DNA of 64,000 nt, from the NCBI GenBank assembly GCA_035526335.1, contig DATLCN010000046.1, forward strand, positions 1 to 64,000. Direction: 5' to 3'. A program made the translations under genes and the position numbers. Source of the DNA: GCA-2861595 sp035526335 (GTDB lineage: Bacteria; Actinomycetota; Acidimicrobiia; Acidimicrobiales; GCA-2861595). The notes beneath the pieces are model-generated. The model saw nothing but the letters and a program-made list of their open reading frames with translations, did not search any database and was not told where the DNA came from. Positions 24,565 to 32,191 of this stretch are shown here, one piece after another. Within the stretch, counting starts at the first letter, position 1. Each line of letters starts with the position of its first letter.

Positions 24565-24855
24565 ATGACCGACGAGCACGGGGCCCATCCCACAGACGCC
24601 AAGTACGTCAAGATCGCCCTCCTCCTGGCCGCGGTCACGGCAGGCGAGGTCGGCCTCTACTACACGAAGTTCTCCGAATCCCTCACAAACTCCATCCTGT
24701 TGATGATGGCCGCCTTCAAGTTCGTGATGGTCGCCGCCTACTTCATGCACCTCAAGTTCGACAACAAGATCCTGCGTCGGCTCTTCATAACCGGCTTCGT
24801 CCTGGCCAGCTTCTGCTATTTCAGCTACCTGGTCACCCTCGGCGTGTTCGTCTAG
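24565..24855 (+). CDS. ctaF: Cytochrome c oxidase subunit IV (CyoD/COX4_pro type)
   Basis: A 96-residue protein with three helices (about 14-32, 42-62, 70-92), with the family signature MMAAFKFVMVAAYFMHLKFD. GAGAGGCGA precedes the ATG as a fair ribosome site. It is an assembly or stability subunit of caa3 oxidases. Note that ctaD already carries a fused pair of helices resembling the other (mycobacterial-type) subunit IV. Confidence 0.92.
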   Translation: MTDEHGAHPTDAKYVKIALLLAAVTAGEVGLYYTKFSESLTNSILLMMAAFKFVMVAAYFMHLKFDNKILRRLFITGFVLASFCYFSYLVTLGVFV

Positions 24856-24858
24856 GGA

Positions 24859-25749
24859 ATGCTGGCCCACGCCGGAGTCTCCGCCTGGGAGTGGCACGCC
24901 CACCCCGACGTGTGGAGCATGGTCGTGGTCCTGGCCGGCGCCTACTGGCTGGCCGTAACCCGCCTGGGCCCGTCGAGGGCGGCGCGGGGCGAGCCGGTGG
25001 TCACCGCGCGTCAGGTGACGTTCTTCGGCCTGGGCCTGCTGGCTCTCTGGCTGCACTCGGACTGGCCCGTGCACGACATCGGTGAGCACTACCTGTTCAG
25101 CGTGCACATGTTCCAGCACATCGGACTCACCCTGATCGCCGCCCCCCTGTTCTTGATGGGGCTACCCGGCTGGCTCGTGCGCTTCCTCCTCGGGCCTCGC
25201 CCCGTGCGGGCGGTTTTCAGCCGTATCACCCGACCCCTTCCTGCGGCGGTGCTGTTCAACACGGTCATCGTGTTCAGTCATTGGCCGGTGGTCGTCAATG
25301 GTTCGCTGGAGCACCACGGAGTCCACTTCACCGTGCACTTCGTGTTGTTCACCTCGGCCCTCATCATGTGGTTCCCGGTGGTCAACCGCCTCCCGGAGCT
25401 GCCGACGATGACCTACCCGTCCCGCATGCTCTACGTGTTCCTGCAGTCGGTGGTCCCCACCGTTCCCGCGTCCTTCCTCACCTTCGGCGACGGGGTGCTC
25501 TACCGGTTCTACGCCCACGTCCCCCGGCCGTTTTCCATCACCGCCATCGACGACCAGCAGGTGGCCGGGGCGATGATGAAGGTCTATGCCGGCGCCCTGT
25601 TGTGGGGCGTCATCGTTTCGATGTTCTTCCGCTGGTACGCCAGGGAGGAGCGCGACAAGGTGAACGACGTGCTCAGGTGGGAGGACGTCGACGAAGAGCT
25701 TCGACGCACCGAGCAGGTCGCGCCGGCCGAGCCGCGGATCTCCCCCTGA
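24859..25749 (+). CDS. ctaG: caa3-type oxidase copper assembly protein CtaG
   Basis: A 296-residue membrane protein of the caa3_CtaG family with about seven helices. Conserved elements are AWEWHAHPDVW at the start, WPVHDIGEHYLFSVHMFQH, IAAPLFLMGLPGW, FSHWPVVV and the C-terminal DDQQVAGAMMK. The many histidines and methionines near the membrane surface suit copper delivery to CuB. Last gene of the oxidase series; the C-terminal tail is charged and cytoplasmic. Confidence 0.93.
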   Translation: MLAHAGVSAWEWHAHPDVWSMVVVLAGAYWLAVTRLGPSRAARGEPVVTARQVTFFGLGLLALWLHSDWPVHDIGEHYLFSVHMFQHIGLTLIAAPLFLMGLPGWLVRFLLGPRPVRAVFSRITRPLPAAVLFNTVIVFSHWPVVVNGSLEHHGVHFTVHFVLFTSALIMWFPVVNRLPELPTMTYPSRMLYVFLQSVVPTVPASFLTFGDGVLYRFYAHVPRPFSITAIDDQQVAGAMMKVYAGALLWGVIVSMFFRWYAREERDKVNDVLRWEDVDEELRRTEQVAPAEPRISP

Positions 25750-25856
25750 GCCGTCGACGTCTGGCTGTCGCGGTCGCCGCCGCCCCTGGGGTGGCGGCCA
25801 AACCCGGACTCCCGGTCACGGTGGCCAGGCGAAGAGCCTGGATCGGTGGCGATTGA

Positions 25857-26123
25857 CTCCCCAGGTCGAACGGCCCGCTGCCCTCGATAGACGAGGCAGA
25901 GGCCCGGGCCCTCAGCGACACCGACCGGGCCCGCGTGACCCAGAACCGGGCCCGGCTCGTGCTGGGAGATCCGGCGAAAGTGCGGGCCGCCCTGCTTGCC
26001 ATCGCCGAGGCCTTCGGTGTGGACGAGCTGGTCGTGCTCACCGTCTGCCACGATCCGGAAGCCCGGAGGCGCTCCTATGAGCTTGTAGCCGAGGCCTTCG
26101 GGATCACTCCCAGCGGAAGGTGA
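25857..26123 (+). pseudogene. C-terminal remnant of an LLM-class (luciferase-like) flavin monooxygenase
   Basis: The frame after a stop at 25854-25856 encodes LPSIDEAEARALSDTDRA, then RLVLGDPAKVRAALLAIAEA and FGVDELVVLTVCHDPEARRR ending SYELVAEAFG. This is the typical last 85 residues of bacterial luciferase-like (F420- or FMN-dependent) monooxygenases. The TIM barrel that should precede it is absent; upstream is only the end of ctaG. A GTG at 25935 could start a 62-residue product but no such free domain is known to me. It is best read as a truncated gene. Its 3' end overlaps the ABC permease gene on the other strand by 20 bases. Confidence 0.7.
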
Positions 26124-26826
26124 GGGCAGCGGCCACCGGCGCGGCCACGGCCCAGGCCGCCAGCACTATCCATGCCCGCCCCGGTACCGAAGCAACGGGG
26201 GCCAGTGCCCCGTGGAGGGCATCGGAAAGGGCGCCGGCGGGGAGGGCCCTCGCCACGGCACGCAACCCACCTGGCAGCTTGCCGATGGGCACCACCATCC
26301 CCCCGAGCAGCAGGAGGACCAGGTAGAGCCCGTTCGCGGCGGCGAGAGTGACCTCGGCCCTGAGTGTGCCTGCCATCAACATCCCCAGACCGGCGAACCC
26401 CACCGTGGCCAGCACGACGGCGGCGAGGGCCGGCAGCGCGCTGCCATTGGCGTCCCACCCCAGAGCGAGGGCCACCGGGACGAGAACGGCGACCTGGACG
26501 ATCTCAACAGCCAGGACGGCGGCGGTCTTCGCCGCCAGCAGCTCACCCCGCCGAAGGGGCGTGGACCCCAGCCGCTTGAGTACCAGGTACTGCCGCTCGA
26601 AGCCCGTGGCGATCCCCAGGCCGACCATGGCCGTCGACATCACGGCCAGAGCCAGGATGCCGGGGGCGAGGAACTCAACCGGATCGTCGGTGCCCGTCGG
26701 CAGTACGTCGACCACCGAGAAGAAGACGAGGAGTACCACGGGGATCCCGAGAGCCAGCAGTACCGACTCGCCCCGGCGCAACGTCATCGTCACCTCGGCC
26801 CTCGACTGGGCCGCCAACCGGCTCAA
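26104..26826 (-). CDS. ABC-2 type transporter permease
   Basis: About 240 residues with six predicted helices, including VLLALGIPVVLLVFFSVVDV, AVMSTAMVGLGIATGFERQY, ALPALAAVVLATVGFAGLGM and LYLVLLLLGGMVVPIG. The pattern RQYLVLKRLGSTPLRRGELL between helices 2 and 3 is typical of drug/antibiotic exporter permeases of the ABC-2 family. The start is taken at TTG 26826, which overlaps the stop of the ATPase gene (TTGA); ATG 26787 is an alternative. The substrate is not known. Confidence 0.85.
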   Translation of the reverse strand: MSRLAAQSRAEVTMTLRRGESVLLALGIPVVLLVFFSVVDVLPTGTDDPVEFLAPGILALAVMSTAMVGLGIATGFERQYLVLKRLGSTPLRRGELLAAKTAAVLAVEIVQVAVLVPVALALGWDANGSALPALAAVVLATVGFAGLGMLMAGTLRAEVTLAAANGLYLVLLLLGGMVVPIGKLPGGLRAVARALPAGALSDALHGALAPVASVPGRAWIVLAAWAVAAPVAAALTFRWE

Positions 26827-27785
26827 GGCCTGACTCCGCGACCACGGCGCCTCCGCCGGGGGACACGCTCCGTCTCGGCCGCGCTGGGCTGGCCGGTGAG
26901 GCGGAGGAAGACGTCCTCGAGGGTGTGACGGCCCGCTCGGAGGTCGGCGAGGGGCAGGTCGTTGTCGGCGAGCCACGCGGTGACGGCAGCGACCATGGCC
27001 GGCGTGGCCTCCGCGTCCACGAGGTACTCACCCGGCCGGTCCTCCACGACCCGCGCCTCCACGGCGGTGCCCAGGGCAGCGGCATCGATCCCTGGGGGCG
27101 CAGCGAAGCGGATCTCACCGCCACCGCCGGCGGACATGAGATCGCTGGGTGTCCCCCTGGCCACCACGACACCGTGGTCGAGGATCACGATGTGGTCGGC
27201 CAGCCGTTCCGCTTCCTCGAGCTCGTGTGTGGTGAGCACCACGCATGTGCCGCCGTCCCGCAGGTCGCGGACGACCTGGCGGATGGCGAGGCGGCCCGCC
27301 GGATCGACACCCGCCGTCGGTTCATCGAGAAAGGCGACCTTCGGCCGGCCCACGAGGGCGAGGGCGAGCGCAAGTCGTTGCTGCTCTCCCCCCGACAGGC
27401 GCCGCCACGGAGTACGGGCTACCCCGTCCAGGTCGAGCCGGGACAGCAGGACGGCCGGATCGGCCGGATCCTCGTAATAGGCGGCGAACAGCCGAAGCGC
27501 TTCGGCCGCGCCCATGCTGGGATAGACGCCTCCGCGCTGCAGCATCACGCCGATCTGGGGCATCAGCGCGGCGCGGTCCGGGACCGGATCCAGACCCAGG
27601 ACGCGCACCTCGCCGGCGGTGGGCCGAAGGTAGCCCTCGAGTGTCTCCACGGTGGTGGTCTTGCCAGCGCCGTTCGGCCCCAGAAGAGCGAGCACCTGCC
27701 CCGCCTGGCCGGAGAACGTCACACCTCCGACTGCGGTCGCCTCGCCGTACCGGACCACCAGGTCGCGCACCTCGATGGCGGCCAT
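26823..27785 (-). CDS. ABC transporter ATP-binding protein (DrrA/CcmA-like)
   Basis: A 320-residue ATPase: Walker A GPNGAGKTTT, signature LSGGEQQRLALALAL, Walker B VAFLDEPTAGVD and the H-loop TTHELEEAERLADH. The C-terminal 90 residues match the extra domain of DrrA-type exporters. It pairs with the ABC-2 permease, most likely for efflux of a lipophilic compound. Start ATG 27785 (MAAIEVRDLVVRYG); TAGCGT lies seven bases upstream on the minus strand and shares its TA with the serS -10. Confidence 0.92.
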   Translation of the reverse strand: MAAIEVRDLVVRYGEATAVGGVTFSGQAGQVLALLGPNGAGKTTTVETLEGYLRPTAGEVRVLGLDPVPDRAALMPQIGVMLQRGGVYPSMGAAEALRLFAAYYEDPADPAVLLSRLDLDGVARTPWRRLSGGEQQRLALALALVGRPKVAFLDEPTAGVDPAGRLAIRQVVRDLRDGGTCVVLTTHELEEAERLADHIVILDHGVVVARGTPSDLMSAGGGGEIRFAAPPGIDAAALGTAVEARVVEDRPGEYLVDAEATPAMVAAVTAWLADNDLPLADLRAGRHTLEDVFLRLTGQPSAAETERVPRRRRRGRGVRP

Positions 27786-27792
27786 CGGCGGC

Positions 27793-27802
27793 ACGCTACC
27801 GT
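27793..27802. promoter_or_regulatory. Overlapping back-to-back -10 elements for serS and the ABC ATPase
   Basis: The ten bases ACGCTACCGT read TACCGT on the plus strand (27797-27802, ten bases before the serS ATG) and TAGCGT on the minus strand (27798-27793, seven bases before the ATPase ATG). Both fit TANNNT and share the same TA step. The whole gap between the two start codons is only 27 bases, so both promoters must sit here or inside the genes. Confidence 0.5.
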
Positions 27803-27812
27803 CGGGAATCCC

Positions 27813-29099
27813 ATGATCGACATTCGCCTCGTACGCAACGACATCGCTTCCGTGAAGAAGGCGCTGGCCCGCAAGAACGTCGACGGGGCCGAGGTCGAGT
27901 TGATGGCCCGCCTCGACACGCGTCACCGGGAGCTGGCATCCCTCCGGGATGACCTGCGGGCCAGAGTCAGGTCCATCTCGAAGCAGGTGGGTCTGGCCAA
28001 GCGGGTGGGAGACGAGGCCACGGCCGAGACCCTTGCCATCGAGAGCCGCCGGCTCGGTGAGGACGAGAGTGCCCTCGACCATGATCTGAGCGAGGTCGAG
28101 GGCGCGCTGCGGGAGCTGCTTCTGCGGGTTCCCAACCTTCCCCACGCGGACGCCCCCGACGGTGCCTCTGCCGACGACAACGTGGTGGTCCGCGTCGAAG
28201 GCCACGATCCCGATGCGTTCGACGACCACCAGCGCGTCCCCCACTGGGAAATCGGCGCCCGGTTGGGGATCCTCGATCTGGAGCGGTCGGCCAAGATCTC
28301 CGGATCGATGTTCGCCATGTACCGGGGCCTCGGGGCCACGCTGGCGCGGGCGCTGTGCCAGCTGGCCCTCGATCAGAACGCGGACGCCTTCGAGGAGATC
28401 CGCCCACCGACGCTGGTACGCAGTGACACCCTCACGGCCACGGGTCAGTTACCCAAGTTCGCCGACGACGCGTACCTCGTCGAGCGTGACGACCTGTGGG
28501 CCATACCCACGGCGGAGGTCCCCCTCACTTCTCTGGCCCGCGATGAAATACTGGAAGAGGCCGACCTGCCCACCCGCCTCATGGCCTACACGCCCTGCTT
28601 TCGCCGGGAGGCGGGGTCGGCGGGGAGGGACACCCGCGGTCTCCTCCGCCTCCACGAGTTCGACAAGGTCGAGATCCTGGCCTACACCACGCCCGACCAG
28701 GCGGGCGAGGTCCACGCCGAGCTGCTGAGCCGGGCAGAGGCGCTTCTCGTGATGCTCGGTCTGCCCTACCGCGTGGTGGACATCTGCACCGGCGACATGG
28801 GCCAGTCCCATGCCCGGGCCTTCGATCTCGAGGTCTACGCGCCCGGCTGCGACCAATGGTTGGAGGTGTCGTCGGTGTCGTGGTTCGGCGACTACCAGGC
28901 CCGCAGGGCCAACATCCGCTACCGGCCCACCGCCGGCAAGGGGACGGCGTTCGTCCACACCCTGAACGGCTCGGCGCTTGCCGTTCCCCGGGTGTGGGCC
29001 GCCCTCGTGGAGATCCACCGCCGTCCCGACGGGTCGGTGCGACTTCCCGAAGCCCTGCACCCGTATTTGCGCGGGCACCAGCTGATTCCGGCCCCCTAG
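27813..29099 (+). CDS. serS: Seryl-tRNA synthetase
   Basis: A 428-residue class II synthetase. The N-terminal coiled-coil arm (about 30-105) starts from MIDIRLVRNDIASVKKALAR; motif 2 is CFRREAGSAGRDTRGLLRLH and motif 3 includes FLDVSS-type EVSSVSWFGDYQARRANIRY; GRGTAFVHTLNGS-like TAFVHTLNGSALAVPR closes the active site. It charges tRNA-Ser and tRNA-Sec if present. Full length and all motifs intact. ATG 27813 is ten bases after TACCGT, a likely leaderless start. Confidence 0.97.
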   Translation: MIDIRLVRNDIASVKKALARKNVDGAEVELMARLDTRHRELASLRDDLRARVRSISKQVGLAKRVGDEATAETLAIESRRLGEDESALDHDLSEVEGALRELLLRVPNLPHADAPDGASADDNVVVRVEGHDPDAFDDHQRVPHWEIGARLGILDLERSAKISGSMFAMYRGLGATLARALCQLALDQNADAFEEIRPPTLVRSDTLTATGQLPKFADDAYLVERDDLWAIPTAEVPLTSLARDEILEEADLPTRLMAYTPCFRREAGSAGRDTRGLLRLHEFDKVEILAYTTPDQAGEVHAELLSRAEALLVMLGLPYRVVDICTGDMGQSHARAFDLEVYAPGCDQWLEVSSVSWFGDYQARRANIRYRPTAGKGTAFVHTLNGSALAVPRVWAALVEIHRRPDGSVRLPEALHPYLRGHQLIPAP

Positions 29100-29125
29100 C
29101 CGGGCGCACCTATCCTCGGGCCGGC

Positions 29126-29563
29126 ATGGGGAGTGAGATCCACGGAACCGTCGATGAGCTGCTGGCTCGGGCCGGCCAGCGGTACACACCCGTGCGACGG
29201 GCGACGGTGGACGCCCTCACCAGGGCGGCGCGGCCCGTCACGATCGTCGAGATCCTCGACGGGGCGAGAGCCAGGCTGGCCCAAAGCTCGGTCTACCGGA
29301 CCCTCTCGGTGCTGGAGGAGGCTGGGGTGGTGCACCGTCTCACCGGTCCGCCCGGCTTCGCCCGCTACGAGCTGGCCGAGTCGCTCACGGAGCACCACCA
29401 CCATCTGATCTGCATGAGCTGTGGGGCCGTCGAGGATCTTCCGGCTTCGAGCCGGCTGGAGAAGACCGTCGCTCTGGCGGCCGCCGAGGTGGCGGCCGGC
29501 ACCGGCTTCAAGCTCCACGGGCACCGCCTGGACCTGGTGGGACTCTGCGCCAGTTGCGATTGA
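29126..29563 (+). CDS. zur: Fur-family regulator, probably Zur
   Basis: A 145-residue Fur-family repressor. The winged helix spans about 15-85 (RYTPVRRATVDALTRA, then SSVYRTLSVLEEAGVVHRL). The dimerisation domain carries HHHHLICMSCG and a second CASC pair at the end, giving the CxxC...CxxC structural zinc site, and conserved His/Glu regulatory ligands. The direct neighbour is a zinc-type ABC transporter, which favours Zur over Fur. ATG 29126 is nine bases after TATCCT. A palindrome at its own stop codon is the likely operator for the transporter. Confidence 0.82.
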   Translation: MGSEIHGTVDELLARAGQRYTPVRRATVDALTRAARPVTIVEILDGARARLAQSSVYRTLSVLEEAGVVHRLTGPPGFARYELAESLTEHHHHLICMSCGAVEDLPASSRLEKTVALAAAEVAAGTGFKLHGHRLDLVGLCASCD

Positions 29564-29583
29564 GAATCGCTCTCATCTAGGAT
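29554..29583 (+). promoter_or_regulatory. Promoter of the zinc transporter genes with a candidate Zur box
   Basis: TTGCGA (29554-29559) and TAGGAT (29578-29583) form a -35/-10 pair spaced 18 bases. Between them lies TGAGAATCGCTCTCA (29561-29575), an inverted repeat TGAGA-N5-TCTCA like Fur/Zur boxes. It starts at the stop codon of the regulator gene. Repression when zinc is bound would block RNA polymerase. Confidence 0.55.
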
Positions 29584-29616
29584 CGCAGACGAATTCCTCC
29601 CGGAGGCAGCGTCGCC

Positions 29617-30387
29617 ATTCCGCCCGTTCTCGAAGCCGAATCAGTGTCCTTCGCCTTCGGGCAGGAGGCGGTGCTCCAGGGTGTCGGCCTCACCGTTGAA
29701 GCCGGTGAGTTCGTGGCCCTGGTCGGTCCCAACGGGTCTGGCAAGTCCACCCTTCTCCGCTGCCTGCTCGGCCTGCTGGAGCCGAGCTCGGGTGCCGTAC
29801 GCCTGTTCGGAGAGTCGCCGAAGCACCTGGGTGACCGGTGGCGGTTGGGTTACGTGCCGCAGCGCCCGGCACTGGCACGCGATCTGCCCGCGACCGTGGA
29901 GGAAGTGGTCGCCGCGGGCCGGCTGGCCCGCACGGGGTGGCGCCGGCGGTTCGGCGCCGAGGATCGAGAGGAGATCGAACACGCCATGACGTCGGTCGCC
30001 CTGCTGGACCTGCGCCACAGGCGGGTGAGCGAGCTGTCCGGGGGACAACAGCAGCGGGCGTTCATAGCCAAGGCCCTGGCCGGACGGCCGGACCTGCTCG
30101 TGCTCGATGAGCCCGTGGCCGGCATCGACGCGGAGTCACAGCACCGGTTCCGGGATTCCCTCACCCATCTCGTGCACGAGCATGGTTCCGCCGTCCTTCT
30201 CGTGTCTCACGAGTTGGGCGCAGTGGCCGAGGACCTCGACCGCGTGGTGGTGCTTCGCCACGGAGCCGTCTACTTCGACGGACCGCCCGCCGACCTGGCC
30301 GCCACGGGCGTCAGTCTCGGGGTCCACCGCGACGACCTGCCCTTGTGGCTCGAGGGCCTCGTCGCTCCGACCGACCGCCGGCCCTGA
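29617..30387 (+). CDS. znuC: Zinc/manganese ABC transporter ATP-binding protein
   Basis: A roughly 256-residue ATPase with Walker A GPNGSGKST, signature LSGGQQQRAFIAKALA, Walker B LLVLDEPVAGID and LLVSHELGAVAEDLD. The usual ABC beta strand VLEAESVSFAFGQEAV begins before the first GTG (29644), so translation probably starts at the ATT at 29617, which has GGAGG (29602-29606) ten bases upstream; GTG 29644 has no ribosome site. An ATT start is rare, so this needs noting. Its stop overlaps the permease ATG (TGATG). Confidence 0.85.
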   Translation: MPPVLEAESVSFAFGQEAVLQGVGLTVEAGEFVALVGPNGSGKSTLLRCLLGLLEPSSGAVRLFGESPKHLGDRWRLGYVPQRPALARDLPATVEEVVAAGRLARTGWRRRFGAEDREEIEHAMTSVALLDLRHRRVSELSGGQQQRAFIAKALAGRPDLLVLDEPVAGIDAESQHRFRDSLTHLVHEHGSAVLLVSHELGAVAEDLDRVVVLRHGAVYFDGPPADLAATGVSLGVHRDDLPLWLEGLVAPTDRRP

Positions 30388-31250
30388 TGCTGCCGCTCCC
30401 GTATCCCTTCGACAGGCAGTACATGCAGCTGGCCCTGGTGAGCGGGATCGCCATGGGGGCGGCCGCCCCTCTCGTCGGCGCGTTCCTGGTCCAGAAGCGG
30501 CTGTCCCTCATGGGTGACGGCATCGGCCATCTGGCCTTTGCGGGGGTGGCCGCGGGGCTGCTGCTCGACGTCTGGCCGGTTGCCACCGCCCTCGTGGTCG
30601 CCGTCGTCGGAGCGGTCGCCATAGAGCGTCTGCGCGGCCGTGGCCGGATCTCCGGCGACCTCGCGCTCGCCCTGTTCTTCTACGGCGGAATTGCCGGCGG
30701 CGTGGTGCTGGCCGGTGCATCGAACCGCTTCGACGCCACCGTCCTGTCGTACCTGTTCGGCTCGATCCTCACGGTCTCCGCGGCCGATACATGGACGGTG
30801 GTCGCCCTCGGCCTCCTCGTGCTGGCGACGATGGCACTGATCGGGCGGGCCCTGTTTGCGGTGGTGCTGGACGAGGAATCCGCCCGGGTGGCCGGCCTTC
30901 CGGTGGACGCCCTCAACGCCACTCTGGCGGTGGTGGTGGCCGTGACCATCGTGGCCGCCATGCGGGTGGTGGGCATCCTTTTGGTTGCGGCGCTGATGGT
31001 TCTCCCCGTCGCCAGCGCGCAGGTCATCGGCCGCTCGTTCCGTGCGACGGTGGTGATGGCCATGGGTATCGGGGTCGGAGCCAGCGTCGCCGGCCTCGGC
31101 CTGGCCCGGCAGTGGTCGCTAGCTCCGGGCGGGACGATCGTGCTCGTCGCCGCCGGCGCCTTCGGCGTCATCTCCCTCATCGCCGACCGGGTGCTCCGCC
31201 GGGCGGGGCGGGCACCTTCGAGCCGGAGCGTTCCCGGAACATCGCGGTGA
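30387..31250 (+). CDS. znuB: Zinc/manganese ABC transporter permease
   Basis: A 287-residue ABC-3 family permease with eight or nine helices. RLSLMGDGIGHLAFAGVAAG holds the conserved motif, ISGDLALALFFYGGIAGG and AAMRVVGILLVAALMVLPVA follow. Start ATG 30387 overlaps the ATPase stop. The periplasmic binding protein (ZnuA) is not encoded next to it and must be elsewhere. Confidence 0.9.
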   Translation: MLPLPYPFDRQYMQLALVSGIAMGAAAPLVGAFLVQKRLSLMGDGIGHLAFAGVAAGLLLDVWPVATALVVAVVGAVAIERLRGRGRISGDLALALFFYGGIAGGVVLAGASNRFDATVLSYLFGSILTVSAADTWTVVALGLLVLATMALIGRALFAVVLDEESARVAGLPVDALNATLAVVVAVTIVAAMRVVGILLVAALMVLPVASAQVIGRSFRATVVMAMGIGVGASVAGLGLARQWSLAPGGTIVLVAAGAFGVISLIADRVLRRAGRAPSSRSVPGTSR

Positions 31251-31263
31251 CTCGGTAGCGTCG

Positions 31264-31410
31264 ATGGAGATGACGCTGGCGCAGACGCTGTTCGCCGTCG
31301 CCCTCGGCGGGGTCACCCTGCTCGTCACCGGCTTCGCCCTCTACGTGCTCTCGTCCACGTTGTGGGCCGGCCGGTGGTTCAGGAGCCGTCACCGTGGACC
31401 GGGCCGTTGA
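31264..31410 (+). CDS. Small single-helix membrane protein upstream of sdhC
   Basis: A 48-residue frame from ATG: MEMTLAQTLFAVALGGVTLL, then VTGFALYVLSSTLWAGRW and a basic tail RSRHRGPGR. It has one transmembrane helix (about 8-32) and a positively charged C-terminus. The TGA overlaps a TTG of the sdhC frame (TTGA), the same coupling seen elsewhere in the window, which supports it being real. No known family recognised; it may be an accessory peptide of the following cytochrome b556 subunits. Confidence 0.55.
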   Translation: MEMTLAQTLFAVALGGVTLLVTGFALYVLSSTLWAGRWFRSRHRGPGR

Positions 31411-31787
31411 GCCGCAGCCCGGGCACCGTGTATCGGGGACGCTCCGGACAGTGGGCGTTCGTCGCCCACCGGATAACCGGCTTCCTGGTCTTCTTCTTCC
31501 TGCTCCTGCACATCGTCGACGTGTCGCTCGTCTCCCGCCCACGCCTCTACAACGAGGTTCACGAACTGTACGGAAACGTCGTGCTCCGCCTCTTCGAGGT
31601 GGGCCTCCTCGGCGCGCTGGTGTTCCACTCTCTGAACGGGCTGCGCATCGTGATGATCGACTTCTTCCCGGGCAGCATCGGGAACGAGAAGCGGGTGCTC
31701 TCGGCGGTGGTCGGCCTGACGGCGCTACTCACCGCCGTCGGGGGATGGATCATCATGGAGCCGTTCGTGGAAGGACGGTTGCTCTGA
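31407..31787 (+). CDS. sdhC: Succinate dehydrogenase cytochrome b556 subunit
   Basis: A 126-residue membrane anchor with three helices. SGQWAFVAHRITGFLVFFFL, the following LLLHIVDVSLV (His heme ligand) and FHSLNGLRIVMIDFF are the SdhC signature. The start is taken at TTG 31407, overlapping the small upstream gene; GTG 31428 is an alternative. SdhC/SdhD hold heme b and the quinone site of complex II. The stop overlaps the sdhD ATG. Confidence 0.88.
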   Translation: MSRSPGTVYRGRSGQWAFVAHRITGFLVFFFLLLHIVDVSLVSRPRLYNEVHELYGNVVLRLFEVGLLGALVFHSLNGLRIVMIDFFPGSIGNEKRVLSAVVGLTALLTAVGGWIIMEPFVEGRLL

Positions 31788-32191
31788 TGGCTGTTCCGGT
31801 CCTCGAACCTGGTCGCCGCGAGGGCCGGCGTCTGGAGCGCCGGCCGCGCCAGAACTACGAGTCCTGGTCGTGGATCTTCATGCGCCTCACCGGGTTGGTG
31901 CTGCTGTTCCTGGCCCTCACCCACTTCGCCATCACCCACATCGTCAACGATGTCGTCGACACCGATGCCGCCTTCGTGGGCCGTCGGTGGTCGAACCCGC
32001 TCTGGCGGGTGTTCGACTGGGCCCTGCTGGCGCTTGCGCTGTCCCACGGTCTGAACGGTCTGCGCTGGATCGTCGAGGACTACGTGCACGGTCCGGGTCG
32101 CCGGGCGGCGACGAAGACGATTCTGTACTCGCTGTCCCTGGGCCTGTTGGCCTACGGGACCTTCACCATCGTGACCTTCTCCTCCCCATGA
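31787..32191 (+). CDS. sdhD: Succinate dehydrogenase membrane anchor subunit
   Basis: A 134-residue protein with three helices. SWSWIFMRLTGLVLLFLALT, HFAITHIVND and SHGLNGLRWIVEDYV mark it as SdhD, with heme-binding histidine in the first or second helix. It overlaps both neighbours (TGATG with sdhC, ATGA with egtB). The catalytic flavoprotein and iron-sulphur subunits (sdhA, sdhB) do not follow, which is unusual for an actinobacterial sdhCDAB operon. Confidence 0.88.
   Translation: MAVPVLEPGRREGRRLERRPRQNYESWSWIFMRLTGLVLLFLALTHFAITHIVNDVVDTDAAFVGRRWSNPLWRVFDWALLALALSHGLNGLRWIVEDYVHGPGRRAATKTILYSLSLGLLAYGTFTIVTFSSP

Noticed and set aside
28449..29189. Minus-strand frame opposite serS
   Set aside because: Shadow of serS, which is full length with motifs 2 and 3.
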